This document shows positions 1 to 7,900 of a stretch of 33,108 bases of DNA, piece after piece. How positions within the stretch are numbered: position 1 is the stretch's first letter; every line of letters begins with the position of its first letter. The notes beneath the pieces were generated by a model. That model was not told where the DNA came from and made no database searches. It saw only the letters and a list, made by a program, of their open reading frames with translations. Origin of the DNA: JAWXUE01 sp044432865 (GTDB lineage Bacteria; Bacillota_I; Bacilli_A; Acholeplasmatales; Anaeroplasmataceae). The stretch covers positions 1-33,108 of the forward strand of contig JAWXUF010000011.1 of assembly GCA_044432865.1 (NCBI GenBank), read 5' to 3'. Both the position numbers and the translations under genes were made by a program.

Positions 1-52
1 TGGAGAAAGTTCAAATTTTCAAATCATATAACAAAGCAAGAACATAAAGACT

Positions 53-87
53 ATTCAAACTATTAATTTTGTCACTAATGTTTGAAT
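53..87. repeat. weak AT-rich inverted repeat upstream of tmcAL
   Basis: The arms ATTCAAAC (53-60) and GTTTGAAT (80-87) are perfect reverse complements around a 19-base centre that can pair a little further. A short T run follows on the plus strand. It could be the tail of a terminator for a gene left of the window, or chance in AT-rich DNA. The arms hold only two G/C pairs, so I give it little weight. Nothing else recognisable lies in bases 1-110. Confidence 0.25.
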
Positions 88-113
88 GATTTTTAAGACA
101 TTTTCATTTTACA

Positions 114-142
114 TTGACATGAGAATAAAAAGTTTTTACATT
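114..142 (+). promoter_or_regulatory. candidate sigma-A promoter (distal) for tmcAL
   Basis: A consensus -35 box TTGACA (114-119) is followed after 17 bases by TACATT (137-142), four of six matches to a -10 box. It would start a transcript about 85 bases before the tmcAL start codon. It lies upstream of a second candidate promoter. Confidence 0.5.
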
Positions 143-174
143 TTATTTATTTTTATTTTTTATATCAATTTCTC

Positions 175-203
175 TTTATAAAAATATAATATTAGACTAT
201 AAT
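175..203 (+). promoter_or_regulatory. candidate sigma-A promoter (proximal) for tmcAL
   Basis: TTTATA (175-180) and a perfect -10 TATAAT (198-203) are separated by 17 bases. The predicted start of transcription near 210 leaves a short leader with the ribosome binding site AGGTGA (221-226), six bases before ATG 233. Confidence 0.55.
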
Positions 204-232
204 TATATTAAATAAAAGAAAGGTGATCTATT

Positions 233-1348
233 ATGAAAATTTTAGGACTTATAGCTGAATATAATCCATTACATAATGGACACATTCATCATTTAAATGA
301 AGCACAGAAACTAAACCCAGATATTACTATTGTAATTATAACATCTACATTCAATTCAAGGGGTGAAATATCTTTATTAAGCAGTACAGAAAAAACAAGA
401 ATATTACTAAATAATAATGTTGACATAGTAATTGAATTACCATTTATTTTAGGGAATCAATCTGCAGATTTATTTGCATATAATTCAGTAAGAATGCTAA
501 ATGAATTTGGTGTTACACATATTGTTTCAGGTAGTGAAAAAAATAATATAGAGTACATAAAGAAAATCGATAACGTCTCAAAATTGATACCATATAACAA
601 ACTTATTTCTGCAAATTTACAAAAAGGTTTATCATATAAAACGGCTTCAAATAGCGCTTTTTTAGAATTGAATTTAGAAATACCGAATAGCAACGATATG
701 TTAAATTGGAAATATTATTCTGCAATACAAAAAATAAATAAAGGTATTGATTTATCATTTATCAAACGTGAAAAATGTAATTACTTAGACAAGCACCAAA
801 GTGATAATTATATATGTAGTGCTACTAGTATTAGAGAAACAAAATTATACGATGGTTTCGTTCCTAATGAAGTAAAAAATATATTAGATAATAAAGGTTT
901 TATAAATCATAATAATTTGGATAACTTAATAACATACAAACGAAATTCATCGTTAGATTTGAGTGAAATATATTTTATGGATGAAGGACTTGATAATGCT
1001 TTTTTAAAAAGCAAATCTAAATCATTTGATGAAATTGCTATAGAGTTAACTTCTTCTAGATATACTACTTCTAGAATTAGAAGAACATTGTTACAAGCAT
1101 TATTCAATATTAAAAAAGATGATGCACTAATTTGTCTAGATGAATGTAAACCAAGAGTTTTAGGGTTTAACCAAAATGGGCAAAAACACTTGAATAGTAT
1201 TAAAAAAACATGTAATTATTTTACAAATTTAAAGTCTAATATTAGTACAACATATGATATCGAAATTAGAATTTTAAAGATACTGTCAGATGCATATGGC
1301 ATTGATTTTTTTAAAGAATCACAATCGTTACCAATAATAATAAAATAA
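233..1348 (+). CDS. tmcAL: tRNA(Met) cytidine acetate ligase TmcAL
   Basis: The 371-residue protein fits the TmcAL (YlbM) family, which uses acetate and ATP to make N4-acetylcytidine at the wobble position of elongator tRNA-Met. The N-terminus has the nucleotidyltransferase-type pattern AEYNPLHNGH (residues 8-17), with the HxGH signature at H14-H17 that handles ATP. The SRGE and VDIVIELPF segments that follow are also family hallmarks. Length is within the family range. The start at 233 is set by AGGTGA six bases upstream and by the conserved opening MKILGLIAEYNP. It is the first gene of a two-gene unit, followed 12 bases later by a CPBP protease gene. The assignment is from motifs. I see nothing missing or broken. 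Confidence 0.92.
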   Translation: MKILGLIAEYNPLHNGHIHHLNEAQKLNPDITIVIITSTFNSRGEISLLSSTEKTRILLNNNVDIVIELPFILGNQSADLFAYNSVRMLNEFGVTHIVSGSEKNNIEYIKKIDNVSKLIPYNKLISANLQKGLSYKTASNSAFLELNLEIPNSNDMLNWKYYSAIQKINKGIDLSFIKREKCNYLDKHQSDNYICSATSIRETKLYDGFVPNEVKNILDNKGFINHNNLDNLITYKRNSSLDLSEIYFMDEGLDNAFLKSKSKSFDEIAIELTSSRYTTSRIRRTLLQALFNIKKDDALICLDECKPRVLGFNQNGQKHLNSIKKTCNYFTNLKSNISTTYDIEIRILKILSDAYGIDFFKESQSLPIIIK

Positions 1349-1360
1349 AAGGAGCACCAC

Positions 1361-2131
1361 ATGAATATTAGTAATTTTTTTAATGAGATAAAGAGTGAAC
1401 CGAAAGAGAACACAAATTCATTTGAGTTAAAATCAATTCTTATGTATTTCTTAGGATATTCAATTTTCGGAGTTTTAATCCTTACGATGATTGCTGCATC
1501 ATATATTGCAAGTAGTGGGGTAGATATAACAGATGTAGATTTAGTTATGGAATTAACATTAGAATATGTATTTAAAACACAAATTTTCTTAGATTTATTT
1601 TTCCTAGGAATGTTTATAGTTATTTGGAGAGGTACATTATCATTTAAATCCCTTCAAAACATAAGTATTAAAAAGTTTATTACAACTACGCTTATTGCAT
1701 CAATGTTCTTACTAGTTACAAACATTGTTCTTGGATTAGTAATTGAATCTATAGTAGGTTCTTCAAGTGGTGCTAATGAGGAAGCATTAGCTCAAATGAT
1801 GGATGTAGCACCATATTCTCTTGTGTTTGCTGCAGTAATATTTGCACCAATCATTGAAGAAATTATTTTTAGAGGATGTATATATAATTTAGTTGAAAAG
1901 AAAACAAATTCAATATTAGCTATCATAGTTTCAGGAGCTATCTTCGGATTCATTCATATTATGGGTGGTCTAATGGAAGGTAACATGCTAGAACTTGTAT
2001 ATTTTATTCAGTATTTCATAATGGGAGCATTATTTGGATTCTTTTATTACAAAACTAAAAACATTCATTTTTGTATTGCAATTCACATGATTAACAACTT
2101 AATTGCTGTTGCATTAATGTTTCTAACATAA
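1361..2131 (+). CDS. CPBP family intramembrane metalloprotease (CAAX/ABI type)
   Basis: This 256-residue membrane protein has several hydrophobic segments (about residues 28-50, 72-89, 106-130, 152-168, 185-200, 212-230, 238-255). It carries the three conserved CPBP motifs: EExxxR (E166, E167, R171), a histidine in FGFIH (H199), and HMINN (H242, N245). In this family the Glu and His residues form the metal site of a membrane-embedded peptidase or a peptidase-like scaffold. The substrate cannot be told from sequence. The start has the strong site AAAGGAG in the 12-base gap after tmcAL, so the two are probably cotranscribed. It ends at a bidirectional hairpin shared with the converging sugar operon. 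Confidence 0.85.
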   Translation: MNISNFFNEIKSEPKENTNSFELKSILMYFLGYSIFGVLILTMIAASYIASSGVDITDVDLVMELTLEYVFKTQIFLDLFFLGMFIVIWRGTLSFKSLQNISIKKFITTTLIASMFLLVTNIVLGLVIESIVGSSSGANEEALAQMMDVAPYSLVFAAVIFAPIIEEIIFRGCIYNLVEKKTNSILAIIVSGAIFGFIHIMGGLMEGNMLELVYFIQYFIMGALFGFFYYKTKNIHFCIAIHMINNLIAVALMFLT

Positions 2132-2133
2132 AT

Positions 2134-2166
2134 AAAAACCTAAGTATAAATTATACTTAGGTTTTT
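2134..2166. terminator. bidirectional rho-independent terminator
   Basis: A perfect 16-bp inverted repeat (2134-2149 with 2151-2166) has an A run at its left edge and a T run at its right edge, so it works as a terminator in both directions. It sits in the 33-base gap between two convergent genes, the CPBP protease gene and the fructokinase gene. Confidence 0.88.
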
Positions 2167-3106
2167 ATTTTAATCTTTTTTTAACTTCTTCTAAACTAGG
2201 CATAGCAGGAATAGCACCATACTTTTGAACACATAAACTTGCTGTTGCATTTGCAAATCTAGCGTATTCTTTTAAATCATCTAAATTACTATCTATACCA
2301 TTTTCTGAAATTTTATTCAAGAAAGCTCCCCAAAATGCATCACCTGCACCAGTTGTATCAATCACTTCACTCTTAAATCCAGAAACCAATGCTCCACCTT
2401 CTTTGTTATAAACGTAACATCCATCTTTACCTAATGTTACAACAACAACCTTGATTCCTTTATTAAACAAGTATTTAGCAGCATCTATGTAGTTATCACA
2501 ATCTGTTAGCAATTCTACTTCATCGTCAGATAACTTCATTATGTTAGGAATAATACTCTTCATATATTTTGAAGCTTCTTCTACACTGCTCCATAAAGAG
2601 GCTCTATAGTTAGGATCATATGAAATAATAGAACCATTCTCTTTAGCTATTTCAATCGCTTTATAGGTTGTACTTCTAACAGGTTCGTGAGTTAAAGACA
2701 AACTCCCAACATGTAATATTTTAGTATCTTTTATTAAATCAATATTTAGATCTTCAATAGTTAGTTGTGTATCTGCTCCGGGTTTTCTAGCAAACGAAAA
2801 TGTTCTTTCTTTAAACTCATCTAAATCTACAAATGCTAAAGTTGTGAAAAAATTACTATCAAGAATAAATCCAGAAACATTAACATTAGCAGATACAAGT
2901 GTATCCTTTAAAAAGTTACCATGCATATCTAAACCTGCTTTACCAATGAAGCCCGTCTTTGAACCAAGATTAGTAGCACTAACTAATACATTAGCAACAG
3001 CTCCACCTGGATTTTGTTGAAATAGTTTTTTACCTTCTTTTATATCAACAAATGTAAAATCAATTAATATCTCACCTAAAGCTATGATATCAAACTTTTT
3101 TGACAT
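2165..3106 (-). CDS. PfkB-family fructokinase
   Basis: The 313-residue sugar kinase of the ribokinase/PfkB family most likely phosphorylates fructose to fructose 6-phosphate in the cytoplasm. The family's first signature is present at about residues 34-60 (GGAVANVLVSATNLG then GKAG.D.HG). The second, DTTGAGDAFWGAF, starts at D250, with D256 as the expected catalytic base and the preceding glycines as anion hole. I place the start at ATG 3106 (opening MSKKFDIIALGE). The in-frame GTG at 3115 lies inside the ribosome binding site AAAGGGTG, so it is unlikely to be used. The gene is second in an operon 17 bases after a zinc dehydrogenase. That context favours fructose over ribose or adenosine, but substrate specificity in PfkB enzymes is hard to read from motifs. 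Confidence 0.82.
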   Translation of the reverse strand: MSKKFDIIALGEILIDFTFVDIKEGKKLFQQNPGGAVANVLVSATNLGSKTGFIGKAGLDMHGNFLKDTLVSANVNVSGFILDSNFFTTLAFVDLDEFKERTFSFARKPGADTQLTIEDLNIDLIKDTKILHVGSLSLTHEPVRSTTYKAIEIAKENGSIISYDPNYRASLWSSVEEASKYMKSIIPNIMKLSDDEVELLTDCDNYIDAAKYLFNKGIKVVVVTLGKDGCYVYNKEGGALVSGFKSEVIDTTGAGDAFWGAFLNKISENGIDSNLDDLKEYARFANATASLCVQKYGAIPAMPSLEEVKKRLK

Positions 3107-3123
3107 AGTTATCACCCTTTCAT

Positions 3124-4146
3124 TTATTTTGATGGATCAACTAAAAATTTACCTAAACTTCTTTTAGACGGATCTTTAAGAACATCTTCTAATTCCTTTA
3201 ATGAAATAATATCATAAATCATTGAAGATACATCGATTTTCTTATTATCAATAAGGTCTAATGCTCTTTGTTGTGTACAAGGATTAATAAAAGATGATGT
3301 TATAATTAACTCTTTTTTAAATATTTCAAATGGTTTAATTTCAATTGTATCATCAGGTGCAGTAAGTCCAAACATCATTACTAAACCTTTGTTACCACAA
3401 ATATCAATTGCTAATTCAATAGTTTTTGTTTTACCAACACATTCAATAACTTTATTCACTTGAATATTATTATTTGAAAGAACTTCTTTAACATTTGAAT
3501 TGATAGGATCAATACATAATGAAGCACCCATATCTAGCGCAATTTTGCATTTAGAATCTACAGGTTCTAATAATACAATTTTAGCAGCACCAGATAATTT
3601 TGCTAATTGAAGCATAATTAAACCAATCATACCACCACCAATAATTGCAACATTATCACCATGTTTAATATTACACATATCAATACCATGAATACAGCAT
3701 CCTAATGGTTCTACCATAGCACCTTCATTAAAACTTGTATCATCACCAAGTTTGTACACTGCTTTCTCATTTACAGCACAATACTCTTTAAATCCACCAT
3801 CTTCTGTAATTCCATAGATTACCATGTTTTCACAATAATGAGTTAAGCCATTTCTACATGGTGTACATTTCCCACAATAGCAATTTGGATCAACACAAAC
3901 TCTATCTCCAACCTTAAAGTTAACAATAGAACTTCCCACTTCTGTTATTACACCTGAAAACTCATGACCTAAAACGGTTGGTTTAGTAACATCTGCAGAA
4001 CCCTTTGAACCATGATAGATGTGTACATCAGTACCACACACACCACATGCTTTTACATTAATCATGACCTCATCGTGCTTTAATTCAGCTTTATTTAAAT
4101 TCTCTAACTTTATATTTTCTTTACCGTAATACACTGCACTTTTCAT
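3124..4146 (-). CDS. zinc-dependent medium-chain dehydrogenase, sorbitol/polyol dehydrogenase-like
   Basis: This 340-residue protein of the zinc MDR superfamily probably oxidises a sugar alcohol with NAD+. The catalytic zinc ligands are visible as C37 (CGVCGTD), H61-E62 (GHE) and E146. The structural zinc lobe is C91, C94, C97 and C105. The Rossmann motif GGGMIG is at residues 170-175. The gene leads an operon with a fructokinase, which suggests sorbitol or mannitol to fructose to fructose 6-phosphate. A threonine or generic alcohol dehydrogenase is the main alternative. A GAGG ribosome binding site precedes ATG 4146. A consensus promoter with a large palindrome lies just upstream, so substrate-responsive repression is likely. 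Confidence 0.82.
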   Translation of the reverse strand: MKSAVYYGKENIKLENLNKAELKHDEVMINVKACGVCGTDVHIYHGSKGSADVTKPTVLGHEFSGVITEVGSSIVNFKVGDRVCVDPNCYCGKCTPCRNGLTHYCENMVIYGITEDGGFKEYCAVNEKAVYKLGDDTSFNEGAMVEPLGCCIHGIDMCNIKHGDNVAIIGGGMIGLIMLQLAKLSGAAKIVLLEPVDSKCKIALDMGASLCIDPINSNVKEVLSNNNIQVNKVIECVGKTKTIELAIDICGNKGLVMMFGLTAPDDTIEIKPFEIFKKELIITSSFINPCTQQRALDLIDNKKIDVSSMIYDIISLKELEDVLKDPSKRSLGKFLVDPSK

Positions 4147-4180
4147 TTATATTTTCCTCGTTCAACTAAAATTTATTCAT

Positions 4181-4204
4181 ATATAAAAGTATATACTTTT
4201 ATAT
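4181..4204. promoter_or_regulatory. 24-bp perfect palindrome, candidate operator of the dehydrogenase-fructokinase operon
   Basis: The 24 bases 4181-4204 read identically on both strands, with core AAAAGTATATACTTTT. They cover the entire -10 box and the predicted transcription start of the minus-strand promoter. A bound dimeric regulator there would block RNA polymerase. No regulator gene lies beside it in the window. Confidence 0.6.
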
Positions 4205-4216
4205 TGTTAATGTCAA
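4188..4216 (-). promoter_or_regulatory. sigma-A promoter of the dehydrogenase-fructokinase operon
   Basis: On the minus strand a perfect -35 TTGACA (4211-4216) is followed after exactly 17 bases by TATACT (4188-4193). The transcript would begin near 4181 and reach ATG 4146 through a leader of about 35 bases containing GAGG. Confidence 0.8.
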
Positions 4217-4249
4217 TAAATAACACATACGGATACACTATCAACTACT

Positions 4250-4281
4250 TTAAAAAATGGCTTAGTAAACCCATTTTTTAA
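4250..4281. repeat. inverted repeat, possible second or bidirectional terminator
   Basis: The 11-bp arms TTAAAAAATGG (4250-4260) and CCATTTTTTAA (4271-4281) pair perfectly around a 10-base loop. It lies directly downstream, in the minus sense, of the NUDIX gene's main terminator and upstream of the dehydrogenase promoter. It may insulate that promoter from read-through. Only two G/C pairs per arm make it weak. Confidence 0.4.
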
Positions 4282-4287
4282 ATAAAG

Positions 4288-4317
4288 AAAACCTATAAAG
4301 ATTTCTTTATAGGTTTT
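4288..4317 (-). terminator. rho-independent terminator of the NUDIX gene
   Basis: A 13-bp perfect stem (4288-4300 with 4305-4317, four-base loop) overlaps the last two bases of the NUDIX stop codon. In the minus sense it ends in TTTT followed by a T-rich stretch. Confidence 0.8.
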
Positions 4318-4837
4318 ACTTAACTAACAAGTATTTGTATAATGCACAAATTGTTTTTGCATCAGCAATCTCGTTAGATAAAATCATTTCATTAATTTTT
4401 TCTAGTGGTACAAATTCAAATTCAATCACTTCATCTTCATCTAAATTTAATTCACCTTTTTCAATTTCTGTAACAAGATAAAGTTTTATTACTTCATTAC
4501 AATAACCAACCGTAGGATAAATATCACCAAGAGAAATTATATTAGAAGCAACATATCCAGTTTCTTCTTCTAATTCTCTTTTAGCAGCTTCTAATGGGTC
4601 TTCATTCAACTCTAATTTCCCAGCAGGAATCTCATACATTACTTTATCAAAAGGGTATCTAAATTGTTTTTCTAATAACACTTTATTATCAACAACAACT
4701 AATACAGCTGCACCACCATTGTGATGCACAACTTCTCTTGTAGATTCATTACCATTAGGACATAGTACTGTGTCAACAGTCACTTTTATAATTCTTCCAT
4801 CAAATATTAAATTACTATTCAATTTTTTTTCTCTCAT
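4316..4837 (-). CDS. NUDIX hydrolase, ADP-ribose pyrophosphatase-like
   Basis: The 173-residue NUDIX enzyme probably hydrolyses ADP-ribose or a related nucleoside diphosphate sugar to AMP and a sugar phosphate. The NUDIX box is complete: G73, E79, R87, E88, E91, E92 and G94 in G-x5-E-x7-RELxEExG spacing. The segments VVHHNGGAAVL and QFRYPFDKVMYEIPAGK before it are typical of the NudF/ADPRase subgroup rather than MutT. ATG 4837 has an AGGAGG site. The gene stands alone, with its own promoter upstream and a hairpin at its stop codon. Confidence 0.88.
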   Translation of the reverse strand: MREKKLNSNLIFDGRIIKVTVDTVLCPNGNESTREVVHHNGGAAVLVVVDNKVLLEKQFRYPFDKVMYEIPAGKLELNEDPLEAAKRELEEETGYVASNIISLGDIYPTVGYCNEVIKLYLVTEIEKGELNLDEDEVIEFEFVPLEKINEMILSNEIADAKTICALYKYLLVK

Positions 4838-4872
4838 ACAATCCTCCTGTAATAATTAATTTTTATATTACA

Positions 4873-4901
4873 ATTATATACTAGAAATAAAAATGATACA
4901 A
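4873..4901 (-). promoter_or_regulatory. candidate sigma-A promoter of the NUDIX gene
   Basis: A perfect -10 TATAAT (4873-4878, minus strand) lies 17 bases after TTGTAT (4896-4901), which matches the -35 consensus only in TTG. The -35 lies within the hairpin that follows the upstream giant gene, so termination and initiation signals overlap. Confidence 0.5.
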
Positions 4902-4916
4902 TACTATTGTATTGTA
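4896..4916 (-). terminator. weak hairpin at the end of the giant repeat-protein gene
   Basis: TACAATA (4897-4903) can pair with TATTGTA (4910-4916) around a six-base loop, or with an overlapping copy at 4905-4911. In the minus sense it is followed by CATTTTTATTT. It overlaps the TAG stop at 4904-4906. GC content is low, so termination may be partial. Confidence 0.4.
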
Positions 4917-7900
4917 CCATTAGTTATTAAAATCATTTTTATTGCATCTTTAGAATAATCATCAAGTTCAAATGTTAAACTCTTATCAAGAACACCTCTA
5001 GCAACACATTTAACAAATGTAGCATTAGATGGTATTAAATTAAGATTTTTTAACGAATCTATATTAACAATATCATTTTCATGGAATGCTCTACAAACTG
5101 TATCTGTATGTATTAAAGCTTTATTATTAATATCATGATTTGGCTTAACTCGTGATAAAACATCATTGTAAAACTCATTCGTTATAACGATATCTTTAAC
5201 AACATCTTTACAAATAGAAGTAATATTATTACCTACTAAAGTACTAGCGTTGAAGTTTGTTAAAGATTTAGATGTTTTAGCACTTACGATTTCTTTAATT
5301 AATTCTTCAGAAATTAGTTTATCAAAACCTCTGTTTTCTTGGTAGTAGTTAACCATTACAAAATTCGCATCTTCTACAATTTTGTTAGTCGCAGCTATAT
5401 GATCAATTAATTCATAAGCAAATCTAACTTCATTCATTGATTGAACTTTCATTCTAATCGGTGTGTTAGCAAATGCTTTTTTATCACTAAAATCTTTATA
5501 CTTGAATTCAGGACTTAGTTCATCAACATTTACATTTAAATATAAATATAAAGTGTCAATTTCAATATCAATTTTTGCTAAATTTACTTTCCCAACTGTG
5601 AAAGCATCATAGTTCCAAGATACCTTAGATTTTGATTTCGCATATGAAAGTAATTTATTTTTAATTAGATTATGATAATCTTTTGTAAAATCTTTACTTA
5701 AATTTAATCTTGCTTCATATGATTCATTATATGTAACAATCACGACATTGTCATTTTCTTTTCTAGCAATAACAATATCTTTGTAATTATCATCAAAATC
5801 AACCATTTCATCTACTTCATTAATATCAGCAAATGGTCTTTCCTCATTATTAACTGCATCGAATAATAAACTTTCAATCTCAGGAGTTATAGTAATATTA
5901 TTTTCTACTAATAAAGTTCTAACATCATTATTAGAAAGCAGACTACCAATTTCACTATATATTTTTTTATTACCTGAACTTAGTTGTTCTAATAAAATTT
6001 CTTTAGTAAGTTGATTTTTATACAAATCATATCCTAAAACATAATTTTCCTCTAACTCTGCTACTAAATCACTAACTGAGACAGTATTTCCGTTAATATC
6101 ATAGATGATATTTATTTCATTTCTTAAATTATTTATTAAAATACCTGTCGATAATTCATTGTTATTAAAATCATAAACTGATAACCCTTGGTGAATTTCA
6201 CTAATAAGTTCTTCTGAAGATAACTCTTCTTTACCTTTTGTAAAAACACCATGTATATTAATTTGCAATTCTTTTACTAAATAATTAGAATCAACCTTCT
6301 CACCGTCTTCAACGATATATAGAGTTCCGTCCTTGATTAAATCAATAATATCTTTTTTAGCAATTTTTTTAGAAGTTGAATCTAATAAACGTGGTAGTAC
6401 ATTTCTATACTCATTAATAAATTCTGTAACACTTAATGGATCACCATATTCATTAAATACATTTGATTTTTTACCAAGTAATTTCTTTTCGTATTCATTT
6501 GTCATTTGTATGTTGTTTTGTTCGAAAATTTCAACTATTTTCCCAGAAGATAAAGTTTGATTGTTTTTACCATAATATTCGATGTTGTTTTGAATAATAT
6601 ATTGTTTAACATTTGCTTTTGTTAACTTAATACCATCGATATCATATAATTCTACAAATCCACATACATCTTTTAATAATTGTGTTTTAGTTACTTTCTT
6701 TCCTTCTAAATCCCTAACAATAATAGTACCTTCGTCAATCTTAGAAATTATATCATCAAAGAAAATTTGATTTTCATATTTATCATACATATCAGAATTA
6801 TTTTCTAAACTTTCAGCCAATAATTCCTTATTTAATTCATTACCATATTTATCAAAAATAGCAGTATCTTTATTTTTTAATTCAGCAATAACGATTGAAG
6901 AATCTATTCTCTTACCGTACTCTGCAATTACTAAAATATTTTCTTCAAATCCTAATAGGATTCCTTCTTTAGTTAGTTTTTCACCATGTTCATTAAATAA
7001 ATTAGGACTATTTGTATTATACTCTTTTAATAGTTCTTCATTCGATACTGGCTTATTAAACTCATTAAAAACATTACTTTCTACACTTTCAGCTTCTTCT
7101 TTAATTTTAAGTGCAGTATTTATATCTTTTACTAGAATCAGTTTAATAACATGCCCACCAAATTCGTCATATACAACTAATGTATCATTATTTATCATTT
7201 CTTGTAACTGATTTTTAGTTAATAAGTTTGAGTTTTGATCATATACGTTTGGAATTTCTTCAATAAATTCAATAACAAATTTCTCTTTACTTAATGGGTT
7301 ATTAAATGCATCAAATACATTTGTATATAGCATTTCTCCTTCAAATTCATCTTCATATTCCGATTCATCATTAATTACTTCAGCTTCAGCATTCACTTCA
7401 GCATTCACTTCAGCATTATTCACTTCGCTAGTTTCAGTAAAATTAGTATCTACTAAACTTTGATCATCAGAAAAAATATCAGTTAAATCATAAGTAACAT
7501 TTTCATCACTTTCTACATGTTGAGCCTCTTCATCAACTACAACATTATTTGAAGCTGCACCATTTTCAGAAAAGATATCAGATAAGTCATACAATTCATT
7601 TTGAGTTTCTGAACTTTCAATAGGTTGGTATGTTTCAACAGGTTGGTATGTTTCAACTGGATCTTCAGTGTATGCAACTTGTCCATCATCAAAGATATCT
7701 GATAAATCAATAATTTCTTCTTCAGATTCAATTGGAGTATCTTGGAAAATAGGGTTGCTGCTAATTGGTTCTTCTTCATATACCTCATTAGTATCATCAA
7801 CAAAAATATCTTCTAAGTCTATTGCATTATCATTTACAACTTCTTCCATCTCTTGAGTGATTATAATATCATCTTCAAATGTTGGGAAAGCTTCTATAGG

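Noticed and set aside
1..232. Small gene or RNA gene in the left edge region
   Set aside because: No open frame with a ribosome site, no tRNA-like cloverleaf, and only a weak AT-rich inverted repeat plus two promoter candidates were seen.
3107..3115. GTG 3115 as fructokinase start
   Set aside because: The GTG is part of the ribosome site AAAGGGTG that serves ATG 3106.
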